Of a stretch of 43,058 bases of DNA, positions 33,796 to 42,426 are shown in pieces. Position numbers and translations under genes: made by a program. The stretch is from Candidatus Kapaibacterium sp. (lineage in GTDB: Bacteria > Bacteroidota > Ignavibacteria > Kapaibacteriales > UBA961), in assembly GCA_017302855.1 (NCBI GenBank), contig JAFLBY010000005.1, positions 1 through 43,058 of the forward strand, in the 5' to 3' direction. The notes below the pieces were generated by a model. That model saw nothing but the letters and a program-made list of their open reading frames with translations. It was not told where the DNA came from and did not search any database. Each line of letters opens with the position of its first letter. Position 1 is the stretch's first letter.

Positions 33796-36290
33796 TGTTG
33801 CTGTCCTTTTTGGAGATTATAATCCAAGAATGAAGATAAATCGGGAAATAAATGTGAACATTCACTTGTTTTATCATTCGCAAGCTCGGTTGGTATTCCT
33901 TGTTCCACGATAGCACCATCACGTAAGACATACATCATATCTGTTACGGCGACTACTTCCGGGTCATGAGTAATTGCAATAATTGTCCAAGGATTATTTT
34001 TATCAAATATTTTTTGCATTAATTCTATTTTTAGATTTTCTTCAATTCCGGTAAATGGTTCGTCTAAAACAAGCAGACGAGGGCTATGAACAATAGCACG
34101 GGCAATCATCAAACGGCGTATTTCGCCCGTGGAAAGATTTTTCCCAAAACTGATGAGATGAGTTTGTAAGCCCTGTGGCAAACGTAAAAATGTTTCGTCC
34201 AAATGCGTTAAACGAATAGCGTTCATCACATCTTGCGGACTGACCCAAGGTCTGCCCATCACTATATTTTCATAGACTGTACCTTCGATTATTTCATCAT
34301 TCGGCAATACAAGTCCAATATTGCGCCGTAAGGATGATAAATCCAACACTCGAGTATCATAATCATTTAAAAGAACGGTTCCTGTTTTTGCTTCAATAAC
34401 ACCAATAAGCAAATGTGCTAACGTTGATTTTCCTGCGCCTGATTTTCCAACCAAAGAAGCTCTTGCCCCTGAGGGTACGAACAATGTTAAATTATGTAAT
34501 ACGGGCAATGAATCATAAGAGTAAGACACAGATTTTGTTTCTACTGCGATGCCGCTATTTCCTTGAGGAAACAATGTTCCACCAACTCGTTCAAGGGGAA
34601 TATCCGTTACATGTCCAACTTTATCAAGAGATGTTAAAGCATCATAGACCACTTCCAATTGGCGAAACAGCTTCTCAAGTGCTGCGATAAGTGAAACAAT
34701 AACTATTTCTGTTGCAACAAGTTGACCAAGTGTGATTTGTCTTTCAATCACTAAAATACCGCCTATAGCCAACACCGATGTGTTAATTACTGAACGCAAA
34801 ACGGCAAAGCCGGATAATTGGCGAACTAAGATATGAAAATGTGAACGACGGTGTTTTAAGTATTGATGCAATAAAGAATCAATTCTGCGGAAAATAAATT
34901 CCGTTGTTCCGGTTAATTTAAAGCTGAGCATTGAGCGTCCAATGTCCTCTAAAAAACCTGCTACATCATACTTCTTTTTCGATTCATTGATGCTGGTCTT
35001 TAAAGCACCGCGCCCAAGTACATAAATCATAATACCTGAAAAAACAAGTAAGATAATGCCTATTGTAAGTAATATGGGACTGACAAATGCCAATAATGCT
35101 AAACCGGCAACACCGATAATTAATGCCCCAAGACCATCAATAAGTATTTTTGACACGGACTTTTGTAAGGTCAGTATGTCAAAAAAACGATTAAGTAACT
35201 CAGGTACATTTTCGTGCTCCATTGCTTCATAATCAGCTTTTGGTAATTTATAAGAAATTTCAAATGCCGTATTGACAAAAAGGCGTTGTTGAATTACTTC
35301 GACTACATACATTTGCACAATACTGACAAAGCCGGAAAAAAGAAGTCCAAAAAATATTAACCCTGATAATACCAAAAGAGGAAGTGTATAAATACCCGCA
35401 GATATTGTGGAAACAATAGCATTGACCGATAATGGCGTAACAAGTGAAACTAAGCCAATAATAATACTATAGGCAATAACAATCCATATATCTTTTTGTT
35501 CGAAACGTATATAGCGAACAGCTCTTTCAACCGGTGTAAGATGATGATGGTCTGCTTCATGATCTTTGTGATGGAGCGGCTCTTTATGATACACTTCAGC
35601 AATAAAACCAATTCCTCCTTCTGCTACAATAACCGGTAAGCCATGATTGGGCAATATTGTGCGCACATGATGCGCTGCCGAAAGTGTGGAAGCTAATTCG
35701 GGGTGCTCCAATAAATGACAAGCAAGTTCTTTTCTACCTTGCACTTCTAAAGCAACAACTTCTAGATATTCAGCGACGAGCAAAAGAGTTTCGCTACCAT
35801 ACTTTTGCAAACATTTGTCAATCTGCTTTGGCTCTACACCTGCGTGAGCCAATAAGGTACGCGATTTTTCTATTTCATGATCAAGAGCAATCTGATATGC
35901 TTTCTTTTCTGTGTCCTCAAGCACCTTTTCATCAATGTCTATCTCATCTTGATTCGATAAAATCACACAACGCAGAACAGAACCTTTTTTGGACATAATC
36001 GCAATTTGTTGCCAAGTTCCTTGCCAATAAATCGAAGTAACCGCCGGTATGATATAATCGGAGTGTTTTGTGAAGAAATCATGCACTGCCACATATCGCA
36101 AGTGAGCGGCTATACCAACCTGTGAACACAGATGTAACAATACTCCTGATTCTTTCCAATGCAGAACATCCGGCTGTAAATCCTGAGCATTGACTATTGA
36201 CTCTATAATGGTATGCGGCAAGGTTACTGCGGGTTTCTTCAGCAGTATTTCTAATGCCGTTGTATATTCTCTTACGATTATATCATTCAT
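33792..36290 (-). CDS. HlyB-like ABC exporter with unusual N-terminal extension
   Basis: This encodes 832 residues. About 1-130 may be a degenerate C39-peptidase-like domain (no catalytic Cys; suggestion only). About 130-210 is helical. Residues 235-250 form a His-rich linker. The ABC transmembrane domain (about 265-560) has six helices. In the nucleotide-binding domain (about 580-832), Walker A is GKSGAGKST (615-623), the signature is LSTGE (719-723, not LSGGQ), Walker B is LLVLDEP (739-745) and the H-loop His is H775. The usual Q-loop Gln is replaced (LVLPND, P663), and the D-loop reads FTGIEEN. It probably exports a peptide or protein together with the overlapping HlyD-like protein. The substrate is not known. 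Confidence 0.88.
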   Translation of the reverse strand: MNDIIVREYTTALEILLKKPAVTLPHTIIESIVNAQDLQPDVLHWKESGVLLHLCSQVGIAAHLRYVAVHDFFTKHSDYIIPAVTSIYWQGTWQQIAIMSKKGSVLRCVILSNQDEIDIDEKVLEDTEKKAYQIALDHEIEKSRTLLAHAGVEPKQIDKCLQKYGSETLLLVAEYLEVVALEVQGRKELACHLLEHPELASTLSAAHHVRTILPNHGLPVIVAEGGIGFIAEVYHKEPLHHKDHEADHHHLTPVERAVRYIRFEQKDIWIVIAYSIIIGLVSLVTPLSVNAIVSTISAGIYTLPLLVLSGLIFFGLLFSGFVSIVQMYVVEVIQQRLFVNTAFEISYKLPKADYEAMEHENVPELLNRFFDILTLQKSVSKILIDGLGALIIGVAGLALLAFVSPILLTIGIILLVFSGIMIYVLGRGALKTSINESKKKYDVAGFLEDIGRSMLSFKLTGTTEFIFRRIDSLLHQYLKHRRSHFHILVRQLSGFAVLRSVINTSVLAIGGILVIERQITLGQLVATEIVIVSLIAALEKLFRQLEVVYDALTSLDKVGHVTDIPLERVGGTLFPQGNSGIAVETKSVSYSYDSLPVLHNLTLFVPSGARASLVGKSGAGKSTLAHLLIGVIEAKTGTVLLNDYDTRVLDLSSLRRNIGLVLPNDEIIEGTVYENIVMGRPWVSPQDVMNAIRLTHLDETFLRLPQGLQTHLISFGKNLSTGEIRRLMIARAIVHSPRLLVLDEPFTGIEENLKIELMQKIFDKNNPWTIIAITHDPEVVAVTDMMYVLRDGAIVEQGIPTELANDKTSECSHLFPDLSSFLDYNLQKGQQQ

Positions 36291-36472
36291 AATATTTTGA
36301 AAAATTTGAACTTAGGTTTGTTTTTTTCGCTGTGTGACATGAATGTAATCTTACAAGTCAGTTGCCTACAACGTAGGGTAGTTAATTGCATTGTATAACT
36401 CAAGGCTCATGTGCAATCAACGCCATCCATACTTTTTGTCAAATATGATATAATTCAATAGCGGTAATTCTC

Positions 36473-36480
36473 TATTTTTG
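36473..36480 (+). promoter_or_regulatory. Candidate -7 box for the beta-helix protein gene
   Basis: TATTTTTG fits TAnnTTTG, 69 bases before ATG 36550. No -33 TTG at the expected spacing. The 259-base divergent region also has an imperfect inverted repeat (TTAATTGCA at 36382, TGCAATCAA at 36413). No gene was seen in it. Confidence 0.3.
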
Positions 36481-36549
36481 AGTAAGAAAGTTTCATATAT
36501 TGCATCGAACAATCGGGTTTAGATGTTCTAACAATCAAAGGATAAGATT

Positions 36550-38040
36550 ATGAGAAATGTTTTCCTTTTTATCATTTTCGTATGGAGTGGTATTGCTGTC
36601 GAAGCAACAGTATTGGAAATTGGTGTCGGTAAGCCATTTACGCGCTTGCAACAAGCCGCCTCGCAGGCAAAGCCCGGCGATACTCTCTTGATACGTGAAG
36701 GAGTATATCCGGGTGGGGATTATATTGAAAAGTTACAAGGCACAATGCAAAATTATATTGTCATTCGCGCCGCAAAAGGCGAACAGGTAATTTTTCGCGG
36801 TGGCTCACAAGCGTTTCATCTTACCGATCCGGCATATCTAAAAATTGAAGGTCTGATATTTGAGCAACAAACGAGTAATGGTGTGAATATTGATGATGGC
36901 GGTTCGTATGATACTCCTGCGCATCATATTGTTATCAGCAATTGTGAATGGCGTTCCATGAATGCCACAGGCAATAATGATGAACTAAAAATGTCCGGCG
37001 TGGACTCTTTTACCATCACTCGAAGCCGTTTCCTTAATGGCTCACCGGGTGGTTCGCTCATTGATATGGTCGGTTGCCATTATGGTATATTTTCCGATAA
37101 TTATTTTGAAAATGGCGGTTCTAATTGCATACAAGCAAAAGGGGGAACAGCACATATTCTCATTACACGCAATAGATTTATCAATGGTGGCGAAAGAGCC
37201 GTTAATATCGGTGGCTCGACAGGTTTACAATTTTTTCGTCCTTTAGAAACAAAATATGAAGCAGCATTTATTCGCGTGGTATCGAATATATTTATCGGAT
37301 CAAATGCACCAATTGCATTCGTGGGGGCAGTGCAATGTGAAGTTGCCAATAATACAATACATCGTCCGGTTCGCTGGGCTGTAAGAATATTACAGGAAAC
37401 AGTAGGAAATGGATTTTTACCATGCGGTAATAATTCTTTTCATGATAATATAATTGTCTTTTCTTCTGCGCAACCTGCATTTAATATAGGTGGTAATACC
37501 GCTCCGGAGACATTTAGTTATGGCTGGAATTTATGGTATAATCCCGATAATGTATCGTGGGCGGGTCCTAATATTCCGGCTGATGATAAAGACCCGGCGC
37601 GTATTATTGCAGATCCTTTATTTATTGATACAATGAATTTTATTCCAAGTTCTCTTTCTCCTGCCATTGGTTCCGGCTCTCCTGAGATTGCAGATTATTC
37701 GGATTTTAATGGTCGCCAATTTTCGACTATTTCTGCAATGGGAAGAAATCGTTCTCGTGGGGCTGTAGAGGTTTATTCTACATCGTCATCATCAGATTAT
37801 TTTGAAAAAACATCTATATTTTACCCTAATCCAAGCTCTGGGGAAGTATTTTCTGCTTTATCTCATGGAATAATTATGCCCTATGTGACATTAACTCACA
37901 GCGTAAATGGTAATTCTTTTTTGTTACCTGTTTTATGGAGAGAAAATGGAATTTCATTTCATTGTATGTCAATTCCTGCCGGCACATATTTTGTGCAATC
38001 GGGTCAAAATATACTTGGTAAAATCGTTTTGATACGGTAA
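36550..38040 (+). CDS. Secreted right-handed beta-helix protein with T9SS sorting tail
   Basis: This encodes 496 residues. Signal peptide: about 1-19 (VFLFIIFVWSGIAVEA). The body (about 25-390) is a right-handed parallel beta-helix typical of pectate-lyase-like or polysaccharide-acting proteins: FTRLQQAASQAKPGDTLLI at the start, then coils with ITRSRFLNG, GIFSDNYFENGG, LITRNRFINGG and VSNIFIGSN. The last ~75 residues (IFYPNPSSGEVF ... IPAGTYFVQSGQNILGKIVLIR) match the T9SS type A sorting domain, so it should be secreted and attached at the surface. The substrate (probably a glycan) cannot be decided from sequence. It ends 7 bases from a convergent outer-membrane protein gene. Confidence 0.85.
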   Translation: MRNVFLFIIFVWSGIAVEATVLEIGVGKPFTRLQQAASQAKPGDTLLIREGVYPGGDYIEKLQGTMQNYIVIRAAKGEQVIFRGGSQAFHLTDPAYLKIEGLIFEQQTSNGVNIDDGGSYDTPAHHIVISNCEWRSMNATGNNDELKMSGVDSFTITRSRFLNGSPGGSLIDMVGCHYGIFSDNYFENGGSNCIQAKGGTAHILITRNRFINGGERAVNIGGSTGLQFFRPLETKYEAAFIRVVSNIFIGSNAPIAFVGAVQCEVANNTIHRPVRWAVRILQETVGNGFLPCGNNSFHDNIIVFSSAQPAFNIGGNTAPETFSYGWNLWYNPDNVSWAGPNIPADDKDPARIIADPLFIDTMNFIPSSLSPAIGSGSPEIADYSDFNGRQFSTISAMGRNRSRGAVEVYSTSSSSDYFEKTSIFYPNPSSGEVFSALSHGIIMPYVTLTHSVNGNSFLLPVLWRENGISFHCMSIPAGTYFVQSGQNILGKIVLIR

Positions 38041-38047
38041 TGTTTAA

Positions 38048-38758
38048 TTAATAAAACTTAAATATAACTCCCAAATCAATTGCAGGGACAAACTCTTGTA
38101 TTGTACTCACTTCATAGCTCATTCCCAAACCTGCATTTATACCAAGACCAAAGGATTGACTTATATCCCAAGCCCAATCACCGCCGATGAGCAAAGATGG
38201 ACCGTAGAAAGATGGACCGTAGAGAGCTTCAATAGTAGTATGTATAGAGCTTGTTTCTATAAATGATCGTTGATTGTATCCCAATGTACCGAATTGCGCA
38301 TTGAGATAAACATCCTTGAAAACATAGTATTTAACACCGGCTGCAACAATAAAATCTATTTTCGGAAATAAACCAATTCCGGCATGAAAACCAAATCTAT
38401 CTTCTTTTGCCGTATTAAATTGAAATCTGATTCCGGGTAATCCATAGCTATTACCTACCCCTGCACCTACGAGAAATGATGCTTTATCGTTGTACTCAGG
38501 TTGTTCTTTTACTTCTTCATCTTTTGAAGAAAAAACCTCTCGTTTTCCATTCTCATAAAGAATAACCACAACTTGACTTATAGGAAGTACCCTTGTCGGA
38601 CCTGAGAGAAAATCAAAATCTTTATATCGTATCTCTGTGCTCGAAATTTCAAGAACTTTTGACGGTATCTCTTTCCCATCTCGTTTAATGATAATATCTT
38701 GGGCATGAAGTTCAACGCAGGCAACAATGATTGTAAGCATCACAAGTAGTCGGTACAT
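38048..38758 (-). CDS. Outer-membrane beta-barrel-like protein
   Basis: This encodes 236 residues. A signal peptide ends near HAQD. A short N-terminal segment (IIIKRDGKEIPSKVLEISSTEIRYKDF, then VLPISQVVVILYENGKRE) is a type often found before outer-membrane barrels in Bacteroidota. The rest alternates Gly and aromatic residues over about eight strands (FGFHAGIGLFPKIDFIVAAG, KYYVFKDVYLNAQFGTLGYN, SFGLGINAGLGMSYEV) and ends in Phe-Lys-Phe-Tyr. The function is unknown. Upstream, CAGCAC and GTGCTG (38800-38816) form a small hairpin in its leader. Confidence 0.75.
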   Translation of the reverse strand: MYRLLVMLTIIVACVELHAQDIIIKRDGKEIPSKVLEISSTEIRYKDFDFLSGPTRVLPISQVVVILYENGKREVFSSKDEEVKEQPEYNDKASFLVGAGVGNSYGLPGIRFQFNTAKEDRFGFHAGIGLFPKIDFIVAAGVKYYVFKDVYLNAQFGTLGYNQRSFIETSSIHTTIEALYGPSFYGPSLLIGGDWAWDISQSFGLGINAGLGMSYEVSTIQEFVPAIDLGVIFKFY

Positions 38759-38799
38759 GATTATTCCTTCAGAGTAATAAATAATACAGCATTGAGCAT

Positions 38800-38816
38800 C
38801 AGCACTAAAGGTGCTG
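38800..38816. other. Short hairpin in the 5' leader of the barrel gene
   Basis: CAGCAC and GTGCTG form a 6-bp stem with a 5-base loop, 42 bases upstream of the ATG at 38758 (minus strand). The 279-base region 38759-39037 has no other recognised element. It could be a leader structure or chance. Confidence 0.25.
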
Positions 38817-39037
38817 CTTTACTCATTCACATTTTTCAAATATAAGAAAAAAGGTGTAACATAGAATGAAATTATGGGTATAGAGTAAATATTACCTTTG
38901 AACTTGGAATGCACATTCAAGACCAATTTTACAAAATTGTACACTCAGATTTTTCTTTGCAATAGCGTATGAATACCATTGCAAGATAAGTGGATAAAAC
39001 CTTAAAAATATAATGATACTATCGAAAGTCGTAACAA

Positions 39038-39340
39038 TTACATAATTGCTTCATTGTGATGATCGTCCTCTTTGCGTTTTTCTCGCATATCGCTCACTTT
39101 GACCGACCAGATATAAGCCACAAAAAACATTGCTACCACATTTGCTCCTATAATGACAATGTCATCGCGAAAAATACCGTAAATAAGCCATAAAATTACT
39201 CCAACGAGCATTAAAGAAAGTGTTGCTATAGACAATTGTTCCACTTCGCGAGTGCGCCATACACGTAATGCTTGTGGCAAAAAGGAAAATGTTGTGCAAC
39301 ATGCGGCAACAATACCAAGAATAAAATAAAAGTTGTCCAT
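39038..39340 (-). CDS. SemiSWEET-type small sugar transporter
   Basis: This encodes 100 residues with three membrane helices (about 4-24, 37-57, 63-83). The PQ-loop motif SFLPQALRVWRT and the following SIATLSLMLVGVILWLIYG match bacterial SemiSWEET proteins, which work as dimers and carry sugars across the inner membrane. The C-terminus is charged (KVSDMREKRKEDDHHNEAIM). It starts 6 bases after the glycerophosphodiesterase stop, so the two are co-transcribed. Confidence 0.85.
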   Translation of the reverse strand: MDNFYFILGIVAACCTTFSFLPQALRVWRTREVEQLSIATLSLMLVGVILWLIYGIFRDDIVIIGANVVAMFFVAYIWSVKVSDMREKRKEDDHHNEAIM

Positions 39341-39346
39341 AGAATC

Positions 39347-40114
39347 TTATGTCTGTTGTTCGCTCATCCACTGGGTCAGATTAGCCGGAAAATTAGTGAC
39401 TAAAGCTTTCACACCCATTTTATATGCCTTGTCGAATTGATCTTTACGATTGATAGTATAAACGCCGATATACAAATTATGCTTGTGGGCATCATCCACT
39501 CTTTTTTGGGTCAATTCATGAATGGAACAGACAAAGCCCTCACAGCCCGTTTCGCGGGAAAGCTCGGAAGGCATACGTTTGTCACCCGGAACATTGATAG
39601 CTGCGGTATGTAATTGCGGATAGCGTTCTTTGAGTTCGCGCAAAGTACGATGATGAAAAGAGCTGAACAAAGTGTGGGTTTCCATTTTTGCAGCAAAGAC
39701 AGTTTCCATAACTTTTTCCAAACGTAAGCGAAAATCACTTTCTTTTGGTGGCTTGATTTCAATATTGACAAATGATTTGTCGCGCAGAAAGTCCAATGCC
39801 TCGGCTAAGGTCGGAATGCGTTCATTGATGAATTGTTCGGAGAACCATGAACCGGCATCTAATTTTTGAAGGTCTGCGAGCGATTGCGTGCGCACTTGCC
39901 CTTGTCCATTGGTAGTTCTGCCCAAAACATCATCGTGGAACACGATAACATCATTGCTTGCTGTTAGCTGCACATCAAGCTCTATCATGCGTGCTCCGTC
40001 GGCTATGGCATTGCGAAAAGAAGCCATAGTATTTTCCGGTGCAGTGCCCGAAGAACCGCGATGGGCAACGACAAAACGTTGCGTTTCAGATACAAAAGAA
40101 CGTAATAAATCCAT
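39347..40114 (-). CDS. Glycerophosphodiester phosphodiesterase
   Basis: This encodes 255 residues, a GDPD domain in full. It hydrolyses glycerophosphodiesters to glycerol-3-phosphate and an alcohol. The family motifs are HRGSSGTAPENTMASF (H18, E27), IELDVQLT (E45, D47), VIVFHDD (H60) and the later VNIEIKPP. No signal peptide is visible, so it is probably cytoplasmic. A possible -7 box, TAGTTTTG, lies on the minus strand at 40137-40144. It is the first gene of a two-gene operon with SemiSWEET. Confidence 0.9.
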   Translation of the reverse strand: MDLLRSFVSETQRFVVAHRGSSGTAPENTMASFRNAIADGARMIELDVQLTASNDVIVFHDDVLGRTTNGQGQVRTQSLADLQKLDAGSWFSEQFINERIPTLAEALDFLRDKSFVNIEIKPPKESDFRLRLEKVMETVFAAKMETHTLFSSFHHRTLRELKERYPQLHTAAINVPGDKRMPSELSRETGCEGFVCSIHELTQKRVDDAHKHNLYIGVYTINRKDQFDKAYKMGVKALVTNFPANLTQWMSEQQT

Positions 40115-40272
40115 AGTGTTTTTCTTGATTATTTGGCAAAACTACAAATGATATAGTTTTCTACCTTGTTCCAGACCTTTATTTTTGCCAATATGAATTT
40201 TCACCGCTTGCAAAACACACTGTCCGCACAGAGAGAGTCAGCAGTGGTAATAATATGGAATATATAGAGTTT

Positions 40273-41583
40273 ATGAAAAAAGTTCTTGTGATTGCTTACT
40301 ATTTTCCTCCTTCCGGCGGTCCCGGCGTACAAAGGGTGCTGAAGCATGTCCAGTATCTTCAAGAGTTTGGATGGAAGCCGATTGTTCTTACTGTTGCCAA
40401 TGGTGATTTCCCCGCTCGCGATGAATCCCTCTTGCAAAAAATTCCTCAAGACATTCGCGTCGAAAGAACCCACATTTATGAACCGTATGACCTGTACAGA
40501 AAGTTCACCGGAAAAGATAAATCTGTTGCCTTGGATGTCAATAATATCAAAAAAGAAGGGCAAAGCCGCAGCCTCACCGAGAGCATTGCCGAGTTCATAC
40601 GCTCAACGATTTTTATCCCCGATGCTCGCATTGGATGGATGTTCACAGCCGTCAAAGCTGCACATCACATCATCAAAGAAGAGGGGATTGATATGCTCTA
40701 TAGCTCCTCACCTCCTTATACATGTTCGCTCATTGCTCGTGCTGTGAAGCGTTCCACAGGATTGCCGTGGGTGGCAGGATTCCGCGATCCGTGGACAGAT
40801 TTTTTGACCACGCCCAAACGATGGTTCTTGCCCAAAATGATTGATAAAGCACTTGAGAAATCCGTGTTCACAGAAGCCGACGCTATTGAATCGGCTTGGC
40901 AGGGCATTACCGACGATGCTCTGAGGAAATATCCCTCTTTGAAACCCGCAAAATTCTATCATGTGCCCAATGGATTCGATTCGGCTGATTTCCCAACCCC
41001 TGTGGCACATGAGAATGAAGTTTGCACCATTACCTATACGGGCTCAATGTACGGCAGACGCAATCCCGCAACATTATTCCAAGCAATAGAACAGCTTATT
41101 CGTGACGGGCAAATACAAGCCGAGCGGTTTCGTCTTCGGTTCATAGGGCGTATGGGAGCTGAAGTTATGGAGATGATTGAAAAAACAAGTTTTCGTCACT
41201 CAATAGACATTGTGCCCTATGTACCCCATCGGGAAAGTATTCGTGCTTTGCAGCAAGCTGATGTGACTTTACTTATTGTGGACGAAGCAAAAGAGAGTGC
41301 GGAAATTGTCCCCGGCAAAGTCTTTGAATATATTGGTGTCAATAAACCAATATTGGCTTTAGCACCTCGCGAAGGGGCTGCGGCGCAACATATTCTTGAC
41401 TCAAAAAGCGGATGGGTAGTTAATCAACAAGATATTCAACACATTGCAAAAATATTGTTACATATTGTTACTTCTTTTGAACAAAAAACATTACAACACA
41501 GTCCCGACACGGACATCATCCGCACATTTGAAAGAAAAGAAGCAGCGCATTCTTTAGCAAAAATATTTACTTCATTATCATAA
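40273..41583 (+). CDS. Glycosyltransferase (GT4-like)
   Basis: This encodes 436 residues. ATG 40273 is preferred over an ATG 18 bases upstream because MKKVLVIAYYFPPSGGPGVQ is the usual opening of this family. The N-terminal Rossmann half contains FPPSGG and the SSPPYTCSLIA/AGFRDPW segments. The C-terminal half has TYTGSMYGRRNPATLF, FIGRMG, PYVPHRESIRAL, the acidic VDEAKESAEIVPGKVFEYI motif and KPILAL, as in GT4-type enzymes that use activated sugars. The acceptor is unknown. A TATTTTTG box lies at 40180. The rhomboid gene begins 3 bases after the stop. Confidence 0.85.
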   Translation: MKKVLVIAYYFPPSGGPGVQRVLKHVQYLQEFGWKPIVLTVANGDFPARDESLLQKIPQDIRVERTHIYEPYDLYRKFTGKDKSVALDVNNIKKEGQSRSLTESIAEFIRSTIFIPDARIGWMFTAVKAAHHIIKEEGIDMLYSSSPPYTCSLIARAVKRSTGLPWVAGFRDPWTDFLTTPKRWFLPKMIDKALEKSVFTEADAIESAWQGITDDALRKYPSLKPAKFYHVPNGFDSADFPTPVAHENEVCTITYTGSMYGRRNPATLFQAIEQLIRDGQIQAERFRLRFIGRMGAEVMEMIEKTSFRHSIDIVPYVPHRESIRALQQADVTLLIVDEAKESAEIVPGKVFEYIGVNKPILALAPREGAAAQHILDSKSGWVVNQQDIQHIAKILLHIVTSFEQKTLQHSPDTDIIRTFERKEAAHSLAKIFTSLS

Positions 41584-41586
41584 AGT

Positions 41587-42405
41587 ATGGAAAATATAAT
41601 TTTATATGCAATTATCGGACTGACGATATTTATCTCGATGCGAGGATTTTCCGATCTCAATTTTTTTGAACGTTTTTTATTCAGCACTTTTGCCATTAAA
41701 AGACAAAAAGAATTCATACGATTTATATCATCAGGATTTCTCCATGCCGATTGGTTCCATCTCGGGATGAATATGTTCGTGCTGTATTCTTTCGGCTCCA
41801 ATGTTATCATCGCCGGATGGGATAAATTTCTCGTACTTTATACGGCAAGTTTAGTGGGTGGTAATGTACTTTCTTATATCGTCAATGCCTCACGTTCCGA
41901 AGATTACAAAGCCATAGGAGCTTCCGGCGCAGTCAGCGGCATCGTCTTTGCAAGTATTGCAATAAATCCGCAATCGGAAATTATGTTCTTGCTTTTGCCC
42001 GTACCAATACCCGCATGGATTTATGGTATTGCTTATATTGCATATTCTATATTCGGAATGTCAAAAAAATATGATAATATTGGACATGAAGCGCATTTGG
42101 GTGGCGCTATCACAGGATTACTCTTAACGCTCGCATATTATCCCATGCTCTTTGTTTTAGAACCGCTCATCATCGGATTATTACTCGGCGTATCCGTACT
42201 TGTTTTATTGGGCATTATCTTTCAACCGCAATTATTCGGCATGGCACCGCGCTACACACTCACCCGAGCCGAAGAATATTCCCTTGTCAATGAATGGAAT
42301 TATCTGGCAGATAAAGCAAATCGTCTTGGTGAACATGCACTTTCTGAAAGAGAAAAATTACGCATGAAAGAAATTGATAAAAAATTAAAAAAACCTTTTT
42401 TCTAA
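41587..42405 (+). CDS. Rhomboid-family intramembrane serine protease
   Basis: This encodes 272 residues with about six membrane helices. The catalytic Ser is S113 in IGASGAVSG, the catalytic His H170 in GHEAHLGGAITG, and the HLGMN motif (H58, N62) precedes them, so the active site looks complete. It cleaves membrane proteins within or near their helices. A soluble C-terminal tail (about 215-272; YTLTRAEEYSLVNEWNYLAD, charged) follows. It begins 3 bases after the glycosyltransferase gene and is 21 bases before PaaN, suggesting one operon. Confidence 0.9.
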   Translation: MENIILYAIIGLTIFISMRGFSDLNFFERFLFSTFAIKRQKEFIRFISSGFLHADWFHLGMNMFVLYSFGSNVIIAGWDKFLVLYTASLVGGNVLSYIVNASRSEDYKAIGASGAVSGIVFASIAINPQSEIMFLLLPVPIPAWIYGIAYIAYSIFGMSKKYDNIGHEAHLGGAITGLLLTLAYYPMLFVLEPLIIGLLLGVSVLVLLGIIFQPQLFGMAPRYTLTRAEEYSLVNEWNYLADKANRLGEHALSEREKLRMKEIDKKLKKPFF

Positions 42406-42426
42406 TATATTTTTTCACGAGGAATA

